Made by a program: the position numbers and the translations under genes
Part shown: positions 14,639 through 24,500 of the stretch, in pieces
Layout: each line of letters opens with the position of its first letter
Position numbering within the stretch: position 1 is the stretch's first letter
The notes under the pieces: generated by a model
Seen by the model: the letters and a program-made list of their open reading frames with translations, nothing else
What the model was told of the DNA's origin: nothing
Databases searched by the model: none
Assembly (NCBI GenBank): GCA_002372855.1
Contig: DFIZ01000065.1
Span: 1 to 28,279, forward strand
Source: Bacteroidales bacterium UBA3684
GTDB taxonomy: Bacteria; Bacteroidota; Bacteroidia; Bacteroidales; P3
Reading direction: 5' to 3'
DNA length: 28,279 nt

Positions 14639-16639
14639 ATGAAAAAGACACTCCTTTTGGCGATGCTCACCCTCGCCGCCCTCGCCGCCCATGCCCAGCA
14701 TTTCGACTGGGTGAAATCCTATACCGGCAACACCGAATACACCAAGATTGTTAGCTCGGTGACGGACAATGCCGGAAATCTTTACATTTTAGGTTGTTTT
14801 TCACAAGAGTCAAGGATTGACGGCGTCAATTTATGCCCGATTGCGACTGACAAACAATGTGTACTAATAGCAAAATTCACTCCTTCTGGCGAAATGGTAT
14901 GGTATAAACCCATCTGTAGCAGCGGAAGCCATAGTTATGCCTACGACATCCGCATGCTTGACGACAGCAGTCTGATGGCCATGGTTAGCCTGGCCTTGCC
15001 CTATGACAATGGATATGGAGAATACAACAACCTCTATTACCTCGACACCCTGCTGACAGGAAACGACGACTACCTGATGCCCACCAATAGCATTGCTAGC
15101 AATATGTACAATGCTTTTATCGCGTTCAATTTTGACGGTAATGTTATAGAACAGCACTTTGTTGGTGTTGGTTATATCGACACTCTAGGAAACACCTTGA
15201 CCCCAAACTATATAGGGGCAAACAACTCGGAGCGTATGTATGCGAGAATGTTGTCGGGGCAGACATTCAATGTGGACTCTGAGGGGAATATTTACGTCAT
15301 CCGAGCGACAAACGATTATTGGAGTGCTTTGGGACGTTTGTGGATAATAAATGACGGGACGCTTGCGGCATTAAACATAATGGTCGACGGCAATCGCTCC
15401 TTGACATACAACATTCCCAGACCGACAGCTACATGGAACCAGCAGATATTGAAATTCTCGCCCCATTTCGATAGCATTATCGGCGATGTATATATATTTG
15501 ATTCGACGTTGAATCATTCGGGCTTTCCAACAATCAGTGTTTCCTTTTTGGATGTTGATGACCAAACCAATCTATATGTTTGCATGGGCGGCTCTCAACT
15601 TCCGTCAGAACTCAATCTTTCCAACTCCAACGACTTGCACCTGACAACCAACACCGTGACCTCCTCTTGGATGGTAAAATATTCGGCCGACCTTTTCGCA
15701 ACACATCTTGTTAAGCTCTCGCATACAGGCGAAACCACCAATCTAGCACAATCACTTGGAATCTACAATACACATGTGGATGAATCGACCAATTCTCTAT
15801 TCATAATGGGAACCCTGAAATGGGCTGCCGATCCGCAGAACACGGAAGGATATGTTTTGTATAACGGAGACACCGTCAATGTCGATAACAAATCCGCCTA
15901 CTGGATACGCCTAAACAAAGACAATCTCGCACTGATTTCGTTTGGTAAAGCTCGCTCCAACGAAGAAACTTATGGTATTACCGCCCTTGCAACTTCCCAT
16001 AATCGCGTCTTTTCTCAAATAAAATATATAGGCAGCATCAATTTCGATGACACAACATGCGTGGTCGACAATCACGGAATGGCTTTTGCAATCTGGGACA
16101 ATGAAGGTCATGAACTGGAGATAATTGACTATGGCAATGTAGCCTCGCAAGACTATGCTGGGCAAATAAACGTAGTGGACAGTATTGTATATCTGACTGG
16201 AAAAATAAGCAATGGTCAATGCTTCGGATCAAGTACAGAAACATGGGAAGGAAGTCAACCCTACATCTCTAAATATGTTGACACTTCCTTTATGACACCC
16301 TACATACCGCGCGACACCACGCACACCGACCCCATCGACACGGGCGAGGTGAGCATCACGCTGGTGGAGGGCGGCGCGGCGCTGGTGGCCTACCCCAACC
16401 CCTTCCGGCAGAAGGTGACCATCGAGGTGCAGGGTGGAGAGCCTCTGACCGAGACCGCATGGCTCACCGACCTCACCGGCCGCCGCGAGGAAGTGCGCCT
16501 CACCCCCATAGGCTCTGGCCAATACTCGTTGGATTTAACCTCCCGCCCCCAAGCCACCTACCTCCTCACCCTCACCACCGCCGACGGCAAGCAGCACACC
16601 ATCCGCCTGCTGAAACAGTCGGACATCTTCGGGGAGTGA
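14639..16639 (+). CDS. T9SS-sorted secreted protein with SBBP-like beta-propeller repeats
   Basis: A 666-residue exported protein of unknown function. The signal peptide is MKKTLLLAMLTLAALAAHAQ with cleavage after AHA. Segments such as NAGNLYILGCFSQESRIDG, QCVLIAKFTPSGEMVWYK and QTNLYVCMGG resemble SBBP/beta-propeller repeats of Bacteroidota surface proteins, in degenerate form. The last 80 or so residues are a type A T9SS sorting domain (LVAYPNPFRQKVTIEV, WLTDLTGRREEV, LDLTSRPQATYLLTL). Composition is odd. The body from about 14770 to 16290 is AT-richer than all neighbours (28 of 60 bases G+C at 15301-15360), while the sorting domain is very GC-rich (44 of 60 at 16321-16380). I start at ATG 14639 because it begins the signal peptide. 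Confidence 0.85.
   Translation: MKKTLLLAMLTLAALAAHAQHFDWVKSYTGNTEYTKIVSSVTDNAGNLYILGCFSQESRIDGVNLCPIATDKQCVLIAKFTPSGEMVWYKPICSSGSHSYAYDIRMLDDSSLMAMVSLALPYDNGYGEYNNLYYLDTLLTGNDDYLMPTNSIASNMYNAFIAFNFDGNVIEQHFVGVGYIDTLGNTLTPNYIGANNSERMYARMLSGQTFNVDSEGNIYVIRATNDYWSALGRLWIINDGTLAALNIMVDGNRSLTYNIPRPTATWNQQILKFSPHFDSIIGDVYIFDSTLNHSGFPTISVSFLDVDDQTNLYVCMGGSQLPSELNLSNSNDLHLTTNTVTSSWMVKYSADLFATHLVKLSHTGETTNLAQSLGIYNTHVDESTNSLFIMGTLKWAADPQNTEGYVLYNGDTVNVDNKSAYWIRLNKDNLALISFGKARSNEETYGITALATSHNRVFSQIKYIGSINFDDTTCVVDNHGMAFAIWDNEGHELEIIDYGNVASQDYAGQINVVDSIVYLTGKISNGQCFGSSTETWEGSQPYISKYVDTSFMTPYIPRDTTHTDPIDTGEVSITLVEGGAALVAYPNPFRQKVTIEVQGGEPLTETAWLTDLTGRREEVRLTPIGSGQYSLDLTSRPQATYLLTLTTADGKQHTIRLLKQSDIFGE
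16628..16639 (+). repeat. Left copy of 12-base direct repeat flanking the toxin-antitoxin pair
   Basis: TTCGGGGAGTGA, forming the last codons (FGE-stop) of the T9SS protein. An identical copy lies at 17289-17300 and forms the end of the toxin gene. Confidence 0.6.
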
Positions 16640-16652
16640 AACTGAAAAATAT

Positions 16653-16683
16653 TTTGCCAAGTGAAATAATTGTTGTATCTTTG
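16653..16683 (+). promoter_or_regulatory. Promoter of the toxin-antitoxin operon
   Basis: TTTG (16653-16656), 19 bases, then TATCTTTG (16676-16683): a full Bacteroidota promoter, 28 bases before the antitoxin ATG. It excludes the upstream start of the open frame at 16670. Confidence 0.8.
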
Positions 16684-16711
16684 CAGGCAGAAATGTTATA
16701 AGAAAACATCT

Positions 16712-16978
16712 ATGCAAACAGCAGCAAACCCACAGGAAATGTCGGCGGTAGACGCGTTGTGGACACTCTATAGGCAACAATCGCAAAGGGTGCGCCAGGC
16801 TTTCCGTATCCGTATAGCACAGGACGAAAGCAATGAGATCACCCCCCTCACCGAAGAGGAAGCCAAAAGAATGGCCCTCCAGCGCGGACGCGACATCAAG
16901 ACCGGCCGCGCCAAACTAATCCCTCACGATAATGTGATGCAGGAAATGGAACAAATGCTGGCCACCTATGCTGATTAA
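16712..16978 (+). CDS. Putative antitoxin of a type II toxin-antitoxin pair
   Basis: An 88-residue, highly charged, probably helical protein directly before a ParE-type toxin gene. It begins MQTAANPQEMSAVDALWTLYRQQSQRVRQAF, a pattern (AVDALWTL, then VR/K-rich helix) that I associate with small Bacteroidales antitoxin-like proteins. It has no recognisable DNA-binding ribbon-helix-helix or Phd signature, so the family is unassigned. It should bind and neutralise the toxin and may repress the operon. The promoter at 16653-16683 fixes the start at ATG 16712; ATG 16739 is an alternative. The stop overlaps the toxin start by 11 bases, as is usual for such pairs. Confidence 0.75.
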   Translation: MQTAANPQEMSAVDALWTLYRQQSQRVRQAFRIRIAQDESNEITPLTEEEAKRMALQRGRDIKTGRAKLIPHDNVMQEMEQMLATYAD

Positions 16979-17300
16979 CTGGAGTGAACAGTCGCGCAAT
17001 GACTTGCGCAGCATCCTGTCGTATGTGGGATTGAACTTCGGTAGACTCAAGGCCGAAATGGTCTTGTCGGACATCCGCGAACGTGCCGAACAACTGAAAG
17101 ACTTTCCCAGCCTTGGCCGAATATTCGTAAAAGACACAGAACAGGACATCACCTATCGTGCACTATCGAGCAAACTAAACAAGATTGTCTATTACGTTGA
17201 TGGCGAGACGATAAACATCGTATCCGTCTGGCAGAACCGTCAAGACATTGGCCGACTGAAGAAATTAATAAAAGGAAACACAGATGTGTTCGGGGAGTGA
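16968..17300 (+). CDS. RelE/ParE-family toxin
   Basis: A 110-residue toxin-like protein of the RelE/ParE superfamily. MLINWSEQSRNDLRSILSYV is the typical N-terminal strand-helix (x-W-S-x-x-A/S-x-x-D-L). It is followed by a second helix, LKDFPSLGRIF (the family L-x-x-x-P-x-x-G-R motif), YRALSSKLNKIVYYVDGETINIVSVWQNRQD, and a basic C-terminus. ParE members poison DNA gyrase and RelE members cut mRNA on ribosomes. The sequence looks closer to ParE, but the target cannot be settled by eye. It overlaps the antitoxin gene by 11 bases. The last codons (VFGE-stop) lie in a 12-base repeat also found at the end of the preceding gene. Confidence 0.85.
   Translation: MLINWSEQSRNDLRSILSYVGLNFGRLKAEMVLSDIRERAEQLKDFPSLGRIFVKDTEQDITYRALSSKLNKIVYYVDGETINIVSVWQNRQDIGRLKKLIKGNTDVFGE
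17289..17300 (+). repeat. Right copy of 12-base direct repeat flanking the toxin-antitoxin pair
   Basis: TTCGGGGAGTGA, identical to 16628-16639. Identity does not extend by even one base on either side. Confidence 0.6.
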
Positions 17301-17348
17301 TTTTTGGACCGAAGGATAACCGAGACCAGACCGAAACCGAACCGAAAC

Positions 17349-17398
17349 TCAGACGGCGTTATCTACTAAATTATCAGACGGCGTTATCTACTAAATTA
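17349..17398 (+). repeat. Perfect 25-base tandem duplication
   Basis: The 25-base unit starting TCAGACGGCGTTATC occurs twice without a gap (17349-17373 and 17374-17398). It lies in the spacer between the toxin gene and the recA promoter. Immediately before it is an ACCGA-rich low-complexity stretch (17313-17347). Confidence 0.92.
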
Positions 17399-17422
17399 TT
17401 GGAATATAGACTTTTTATAGTA

Positions 17423-17448
17423 AAACGGCAAAAAACATTTTGCCGTTT
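17423..17448. promoter_or_regulatory. Perfect inverted repeat overlapping the recA promoter
   Basis: AAACGGCAAAA (17423-17433) and TTTTGCCGTTT (17438-17448) are perfect complements around AACA. The right arm contains the TTTG used as the -33 element of the recA promoter. The 3' side is not followed by a T tract, so it fits an operator better than a terminator. That reading is an inference. Confidence 0.6.
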
Positions 17449-17469
17449 CGACATTTATGCGTATCTTTG
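17439..17469 (+). promoter_or_regulatory. recA: Promoter of the recA-rel-mazG operon
   Basis: TTTG (17439-17442), 19 bases, then TATCTTTG (17462-17469). The transcript would start about 45-50 bases before the recA ATG, giving an A/T-rich leader without Shine-Dalgarno. Confidence 0.82.
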
Positions 17470-17523
17470 CACTTATTGACAACAAGCAAACATAAATAAT
17501 AACACATTAAACGATTGAACATT

Positions 17524-18558
<1,035 letters not shown>

Positions 18559-18572
18559 AAGATAAGACATAC

Positions 18573-20756
18573 ATGTACGTCATCGACGAAGAACGCGAAG
18601 AGCGCGACATACAGGCCAAATACGACGAACTTATCGAAGCCTGCCGCGCGTTGAAGCCCCTTACCCCGGACGAGGAGGCGAACATCTTCCGTGCCTTCCA
18701 GATGGCCAAGAAAGCCCATGCCGGCACCCGTCGCAAGAGCGGCGAGCCCTACATCTTCCACCCCCTGGCGGTGGCCCTCATCGCCGCCAAGGAGGTGGGC
18801 CTCGGCCCCACGGCCGTCATCTGCGCCCTGCTGCACGACGTGGTGGAGGACACCGAGATTACCCTCGACGAAATCCGCGTCGTCTTCGGCGACCGCGTGG
18901 CGCGCATCGTCGACGGAGTGACCAAGATAGAGGACGTCATGATACTCCAGCAGTCGGAGAGCAAACAGGCCGAGAACTACCGCAAGATACTGCTCTCGAT
19001 GTGCAACGACGCCTACGTCATCTTCCTCAAGCTCTGCGACCGCCTGCACAACATGCGCACCCTGGGGTCGATGAAGGACACCAAGAAGCTCATCATCGCC
19101 TCCGAGACCTCCTACCTCTACATCCCCCTGGCCCACCGCCTGGGCCTCTACACCATCAAGACCGAGCTGGAGGAGCTGGTGATGAAATACACCAACCCCG
19201 ACAAATACAACGAGATTGCCGCCAAGATTGCCGCCACGGCGGGCACCGAGGAGAAGCTGAAGAAGTGCCTCACCGCCCCCGTGCGACAAATCCTCGACAG
19301 TCACGGCTACCAGTACACCCTGAAGTCGCGCGTCAAGTCGGTCTACTCCTGCTGGAAGAAAATCGAGAACAAGCATGTCTCCTTCGAGGAGATCTACGAC
19401 CTCTACGCCATGCGCATCATCCTGCACGGCGTGCCGCGCGACAAGGAGAAGGAGGAGTGCTTCAAGGTCTACGCCCTCATCTCGCAGCAGTTCGACCCCA
19501 ACCCCACGCGTTTCCGCGACTGGATTACCCATCCCAAGAACAACGGCTACGAGAGCCTCCAGACCACCGTCATGACGCCCATAGGCACCTGGGTGGAGAT
19601 ACAGATACGCACCGAGCGCATGGACACCATAGCCGAGAAAGGCATGGCTGCCCACTTCCTCTACAAGGAGGCCCACCCCGAGGAGAACATCGAGAACAAC
19701 CCCGTCGAGGAGTGGCTCATGCAGATACGCACCTCGCTGGAACAGACCGACAAGAGCGCCCTCGACCTGGTGGAGGAATTCAAGGAAGCCCTCTACACCA
19801 AGGAGATATACCTCTTCACCCCCAAGGGCAAGACCGTCACGTTGCCCAGCCGCAGCACGGTGCTCGACTTTGCCTACGCCATCCACACCGACCTCGGCAC
19901 CCATTGCATCGGCGCCAAGGTCAACGCCCGCGTGGTGAGCCGCAACGAGCGTCTCCACACCGGCGACCAGGTGCAGGTGCTCACCACCGCCAACACCCTC
20001 CCCTCCGAGGAGTGGCTCGCCCAATGCCAGACTCCCCACGCCAAGGAGGCCATCAAGGACTTCCTCCGCTCGCACAAGAAGGAGTATGCCGCCGAAGGCC
20101 GCCGTCGCCTCAAGGGCTACATGGACAAGCTGCACCTCAAGGACAACCCCCAGAACTGGGGCCAGCTGAAGCGCTTCCTCGGCAACGCCTCGGACATCGA
20201 CGTGCTCTACGACCTCGCCGTGGGCACCGTCACCGAACATCAGGTGGCCGAGTGCTTCGGCAAGGCACGCCCCAAGCCCAACCTCATCTTCCTCGACCAC
20301 TACAAGGAGGAGTCCACCCCCTTCCTGCTCGACAAGGAATACGAGCACCTGCCCACCGAGACAGCCCCCTGCTGCAAGCCCGTGCAGGGCGACCAAGTGG
20401 TGGGCATCGTGCAGGGCGACCGCATCATGGTACACCGCACCAACTGCCGCGAAGCCATGAAAGAGATGGCCAACCACGAGAACCACATCGTCCGCGCCAA
20501 ATGGCGTCCCGGCGAACAGCTCTCGCTCCTCACCGGCATCTCCCTCACCGCCATCGACCGCAAGGGTCTCCTGCAGGAAATCACGGGCCACATCTCCGAG
20601 GAACTGGACCTCAACATGCGCGCCATCACCCTCGAAGCCTCCGAGGGCGTGGCCCGCGGCATCATCATGCTCTATGTCAACAACGTGGAAGGCCTCAACG
20701 GCCTCATCGCAAAACTCAAATCCATCGATGGAATCGAAGACGTTAGACGCATTTAA
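18573..20756 (+). CDS. rel: Bifunctional (p)ppGpp synthetase/hydrolase, RelA/SpoT family
   Basis: Long RSH enzyme (727 residues) that makes and breaks the alarmone (p)ppGpp. Domains in order: HD hydrolase (about 30-180) with the intact HDVVEDTE motif (H88 D89, E92 D93); nucleotidyltransferase (about 230-365) with IYDLYAMRII (D276) and WVEIQIRT (E342); TGS (about 410-470); a cysteine/histidine zinc-type region with PCCKPVQGD (about 596-635); and a C-terminal ACT domain (about 645-727). Both activities look possible. In the synthetase motif usually read as GYxSLHTTV, residue 330 is glutamine (CAG at 19560-19562). The 3' end overlaps mazG by 29 bases, and recA lies directly upstream. Confidence 0.95.
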   Translation: MYVIDEEREERDIQAKYDELIEACRALKPLTPDEEANIFRAFQMAKKAHAGTRRKSGEPYIFHPLAVALIAAKEVGLGPTAVICALLHDVVEDTEITLDEIRVVFGDRVARIVDGVTKIEDVMILQQSESKQAENYRKILLSMCNDAYVIFLKLCDRLHNMRTLGSMKDTKKLIIASETSYLYIPLAHRLGLYTIKTELEELVMKYTNPDKYNEIAAKIAATAGTEEKLKKCLTAPVRQILDSHGYQYTLKSRVKSVYSCWKKIENKHVSFEEIYDLYAMRIILHGVPRDKEKEECFKVYALISQQFDPNPTRFRDWITHPKNNGYESLQTTVMTPIGTWVEIQIRTERMDTIAEKGMAAHFLYKEAHPEENIENNPVEEWLMQIRTSLEQTDKSALDLVEEFKEALYTKEIYLFTPKGKTVTLPSRSTVLDFAYAIHTDLGTHCIGAKVNARVVSRNERLHTGDQVQVLTTANTLPSEEWLAQCQTPHAKEAIKDFLRSHKKEYAAEGRRRLKGYMDKLHLKDNPQNWGQLKRFLGNASDIDVLYDLAVGTVTEHQVAECFGKARPKPNLIFLDHYKEESTPFLLDKEYEHLPTETAPCCKPVQGDQVVGIVQGDRIMVHRTNCREAMKEMANHENHIVRAKWRPGEQLSLLTGISLTAIDRKGLLQEITGHISEELDLNMRAITLEASEGVARGIIMLYVNNVEGLNGLIAKLKSIDGIEDVRRI

Positions 20757-21438
20757 GCGCCTCTCCGACATACTGGACACCCTGCGTCGGGAGTGCCCCT
20801 GGGACCGCAAGCAGACCATGAAAAGCCTCCGCTACCTCACCATCGAGGAGGTGCACGAACTGAGCGAAGCCATCGTACAAATTGAAAATTTAAAATCGAA
20901 AATTGAAAAAGGCGACGTGGATGATGAGTCGGCAAAGTCTCAATTTTCAAATTTCATTTTTCAATTGATGAAGGAACTCGGCGACGTGGCCATGCACATC
21001 CTCTTCTACTGCAAGATAGCCGAAGAGGAGGGCCTTTTCTCCACCGCCGACGTCTACAACACCATCTGCGACAAGCTCGTTGCGCGCCACCCCTTCATCT
21101 ACGACAAGGAGAACTACCACGGCGAGAGCTGGGAACAGCTCAAGACCCGCGAGAGCGACCACCGCCACGTGCTCGACGGCGTGCCCGACTCGCTGCCCTC
21201 GATGGTCAAGGCCGTGCGCATGCAGGAGAAAGTGGCCGGCAAAACCACCGGCAGCCCCGACGGCGACCTCGGCATCCGCCCCGCCGACCCCCTGCCCGAC
21301 AACATGGACGAGCGCGAGCTGGGCGACCGCCTCTTCGCCCTCGTCGACTGGGGCCGCCGCCACGGCATCAACGCCGACGACGCCCTCAGCCTCGCCAACC
21401 GACGCTTCGCCGAGAGCATCTCCGGCAACGCGCAATAG
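20728..21438 (+). CDS. mazG: MazG nucleoside triphosphate pyrophosphohydrolase (with internal repeat insertion)
   Basis: MazG hydrolyses NTPs/dNTPs to monophosphates; in E. coli it also lowers ppGpp during starvation. This 236-residue form has the N-terminal LDTLRRECPWDRKQTMKSLR, the metal-binding halves EEVHE (40-44) and ELGD (83-86), a second-domain linker (DGVPDSLPSMVKAVRMQEKVA), and a C-terminal FALVDWGRRHGINADDALSLAN helix. Residues about 51-80 (IENLKSKIEKGD to FSNFIFQL) are encoded by AT-rich inverted heptamer arrays. They lengthen the spacer between the two metal motifs to 38 residues, against the 12-28 given for the family motif. Frame is kept. The start is ATG 20728, inside the end of rel; the longer open frame would overlap rel further and lacks family similarity. 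Confidence 0.92.
   Translation: MESKTLDAFKRLSDILDTLRRECPWDRKQTMKSLRYLTIEEVHELSEAIVQIENLKSKIEKGDVDDESAKSQFSNFIFQLMKELGDVAMHILFYCKIAEEEGLFSTADVYNTICDKLVARHPFIYDKENYHGESWEQLKTRESDHRHVLDGVPDSLPSMVKAVRMQEKVAGKTTGSPDGDLGIRPADPLPDNMDERELGDRLFALVDWGRRHGINADDALSLANRRFAESISGNAQ
20878..20968. repeat. Inverted pair of heptamer arrays inside mazG
   Basis: Left array, five heptamers: CAAATTG, AAAATTT, AAAATCG, AAAATTG, AAAAAGG (20878-20912). Core of 28 bases (20913-20940). Right array: CAATTTT, CAAATTT, CATTTTT, CAATTGA (20941-20968), the reverse complement type. The whole element is AT-rich in a GC-rich gene and is read through in frame. Confidence 0.88.
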
Positions 21439-21530
21439 CCTTCCTCTTTTATCCCCACTCCCTCCGCTCATCCGTGAAGTTAAACAACGTTAAATAATAC
21501 GCTGTTCATCTCCGTTTGCAAAAAAAGTTG

Positions 21531-21538
21531 TACTTTTG
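21531..21538 (+). promoter_or_regulatory. Promoter -7 element for the giant surface protein
   Basis: TACTTTTG matches TAnnTTTG; 55 bases of A/T-rich leader separate it from the ATG. TTTG occurs upstream at 21515-21518 but with only 12 bases between, so the -33 element is unclear. Confidence 0.68.
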
Positions 21539-21593
21539 CAGCCCAAAAACCTTTTAAATTAAAGACATAATAATATTAACAAAAATCAACAAC

Positions 21594-24500
21594 ATGAAGA
21601 AACTTATTAATTTAGTGGCTTTAGCGGCGCTACTCTTCGTACCGTCGCTAGCCAAGGCACAGACAGACGACTGCTCCACAGCAGTCTCTGTTACGGCACA
21701 AACGCCTTTCACCGAAGGCTTTGAGACCGGGAGCATGCCCAACTGCTGGACGCAGGACGGCACCTCGAACACATGGTCGGTTGCCACCGGCGATTACAGC
21801 ACAAGCACCGGCGCCCATGCCGGAACCTACAACGTCAAGGTCAACATCGCCAGCTATAGCGGCACCAGTGCCAAACTGGTCACTCCCCTGCTGGACCTCA
21901 GCGACATCACCAATGCCCAGCTCAACTTCTGGCATGTGCAGCGCCCCTGGGGTGGAGACATCGACGAACTGAACATCTACTACCGCACCTCTCCGACCGG
22001 CGAGTGGACCCTGCTGCAAAACTATTCCTCTGCCTTTGACAGCTGGACAGAAGAGACCATTACCCTTCCCAATACCAGCGCCACTTACCAGATTGCTTTC
22101 GAAATGACTACCCACTACGGATATGGCGTGGGACTCGACGACATTGTCATCGGAGCCGCTCCCACTTGCATCCGTGTAGAGAACATCACCACCTCGGATG
22201 TGGACAGCAACAACATCACGCTCAGCTGGACTGACACCCTGAATTCCGGGGCGAGCTACACTATCAACTATTGGGCCAACAACGGCACCGACACCCTCAC
22301 CACCACCTCCACTACCAATACTGCCGTCATCACCAACCTCAACGCCTCCACGGCCTACACTTTCGAGGTGATTGCCAACTGCGGCGGCGACGACCATTCA
22401 ACGCCTGTCAGCGCCACTTTCCGTACCACCTGCGGTCAGATGCAAATTCCCTACTTTGCAGACTTTGAGGACATCGCCTACAACGGCGCCTGGCCCGATT
22501 GTTGGAACCGCATCCTCATGCACAACACCGACCCCTCTGTCAACTACAACGACAACCACACTCCCAATGGTGAATACGCCATGTACATGCAGGCTTACTA
22601 TGACCACAACATGTTTGCCACTAGTGCTATTCCTTTGACAGGCAACAACATCTATGTGCGTTTCTGGGCCCGCATGATCAATGGCGGCTGGCTCAAAGCC
22701 GGCGTCATGACCAACCCTAACGACACCAGCACCTTCACCCCATTGGTGAATGTAAACGGCAGCGACTGGACAGAATATGAATTCAACACTGCCACTCTCG
22801 ATCCCGACTCCACCTATTATGCCGCTTGGATGGGCTATGGTACCAGCTATTGGGGCGCCCTTGCCATGGTGGACGACATCTACATCAACGAGATTCCCTC
22901 CTGCCTCCGTGTGACCGATGTCGCCCTCGACAGCGCCTCCATCGACGAGCTGTACATCCACTGGGTGGACGATGTCAACACCGGCGCCACATACACCGTA
23001 AACTACTGGGCCAACGGCTCCACCGACACCCTGTACGTCACTGCATCCACCACTTCCACCTCCCTGACAGGCCTCAGCGCCAACACGCTCTACAACGTGA
23101 CCGTCACTCCCAACTGCAGCGACGGCGATGCCGAGAGCTCGCCCGTCTACAGCTTCCGCACCGGCTGTGGAGCTATGACACTCCCCTTCTTTGTCGACTT
23201 CGAGGATGCAGCCTACAACGGCGCCTGGTATCCCTGCTGGGACAGCACCATCCATGCCGGCACCGACCCCTCGGTCAACGACCAGCCCGGCGGCAGTTAC
23301 AACCCCACCCAGCACACCCCCGGCGGCACCTATGCCATGTTTCTGCAGGCCAACTCCTCTGAGCACTACAACCTTGTGGTCGGCCCCGAGATGGAAGCCA
23401 TTGGCGACGCCATCAACGTCAGCTTCTGGGCCCGTCTCAACAGTGGCTGGATCAAGGCCGGTGTCATCACCAATCCCCGCGACACCAATACCTTCATCCC
23501 GCTGGTGACCGTGACGGAAACAGGCGCCTGGAACGAGTATGAATTCAACACCTCCACCCTCGACGCTACCGCCAACTATCGTATTGCATGGCTTGCCTAT
23601 GGTGATGGCTACATAGGTAAATTCGACGATGTGAGCATCACCGAGTACACCGGTTGCGCACGTCCCCAGACCGCCTATGCTCCCGACAGCATTACGGCCC
23701 ATACCGCCCACCTCGTCTGGAGTCCCGTCTCTGGTGTTAGCGACTACGTTGTCACCTACGGCACCGTGAACGATGCCACCAGCGCTGACAACATCTCTGT
23801 CAACGTCACCGACACCACCTACACCATCACCGGCCTCGACGGCCAGACCACCTACTATGCCTGGGTGACTTCCAACTGTGGCGGCAGCACCTCCGATGTG
23901 CGCCCCTTCAACAGCTTCCAGACCGCCATCTCCTGCCCCATGGTGACAGGCCTCACTGTTGACTCCATCACCACCGACGGCGCCACCATCAGCTGGACCG
24001 CCGGTGGCACCGAGACCGAGTGGCTTGTGGCCGTCGACAGCAACGACTACGAAACCGTCAATGTAAACACCTATACCATCACCGGCCTCGACGCCATGAC
24101 TGGCCACACCGTCCATGTTCGCGCCAACTGCGGTGGCGACGACGGCATGTCTGCCGTCAGCGACATCATTTTCGCCACCCGCTGTGCCGATGCCACCTGC
24201 AACATCACCCTCAACATGGTCGACTCCTACGGCGATGGCTGGAACGGCAACGCCATCAATGTCTATCAAGCTGGTGTCGAGGTGGGCTCCGGCACCATTG
24301 CTTCTGGCGCCGCCGCCACCGAAACCATAGAGGTCTGCTCCACTTCTCCTGTGGAAATCCGTTTCACCCGTGGCAACTATCCCGATGAAATGCAAGGCAC
24401 CATCACCGATGGCGGCGGCAACACCGTCTTCACCATCAGCAACATGGGCAACAACAGCAACGGTGCTGTCCTGGCCACCATCAACACCCCCTGCCCCGCC

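Noticed and set aside
17349..17398. Possible CRISPR array
   Set aside because: Only two copies, directly abutting, with no spacer; no cas genes in the window.
17423..17448. Palindrome before recA as a terminator of the toxin operon
   Set aside because: Not followed by a T tract on the plus strand, and the right arm holds the recA -33 element; a regulatory role fits better, though not proved.
17297..17479. Small plus-strand open frame after the toxin
   Set aside because: It is made of the 25-base duplication, low-complexity sequence and the recA promoter region; it has no promoter or family resemblance.
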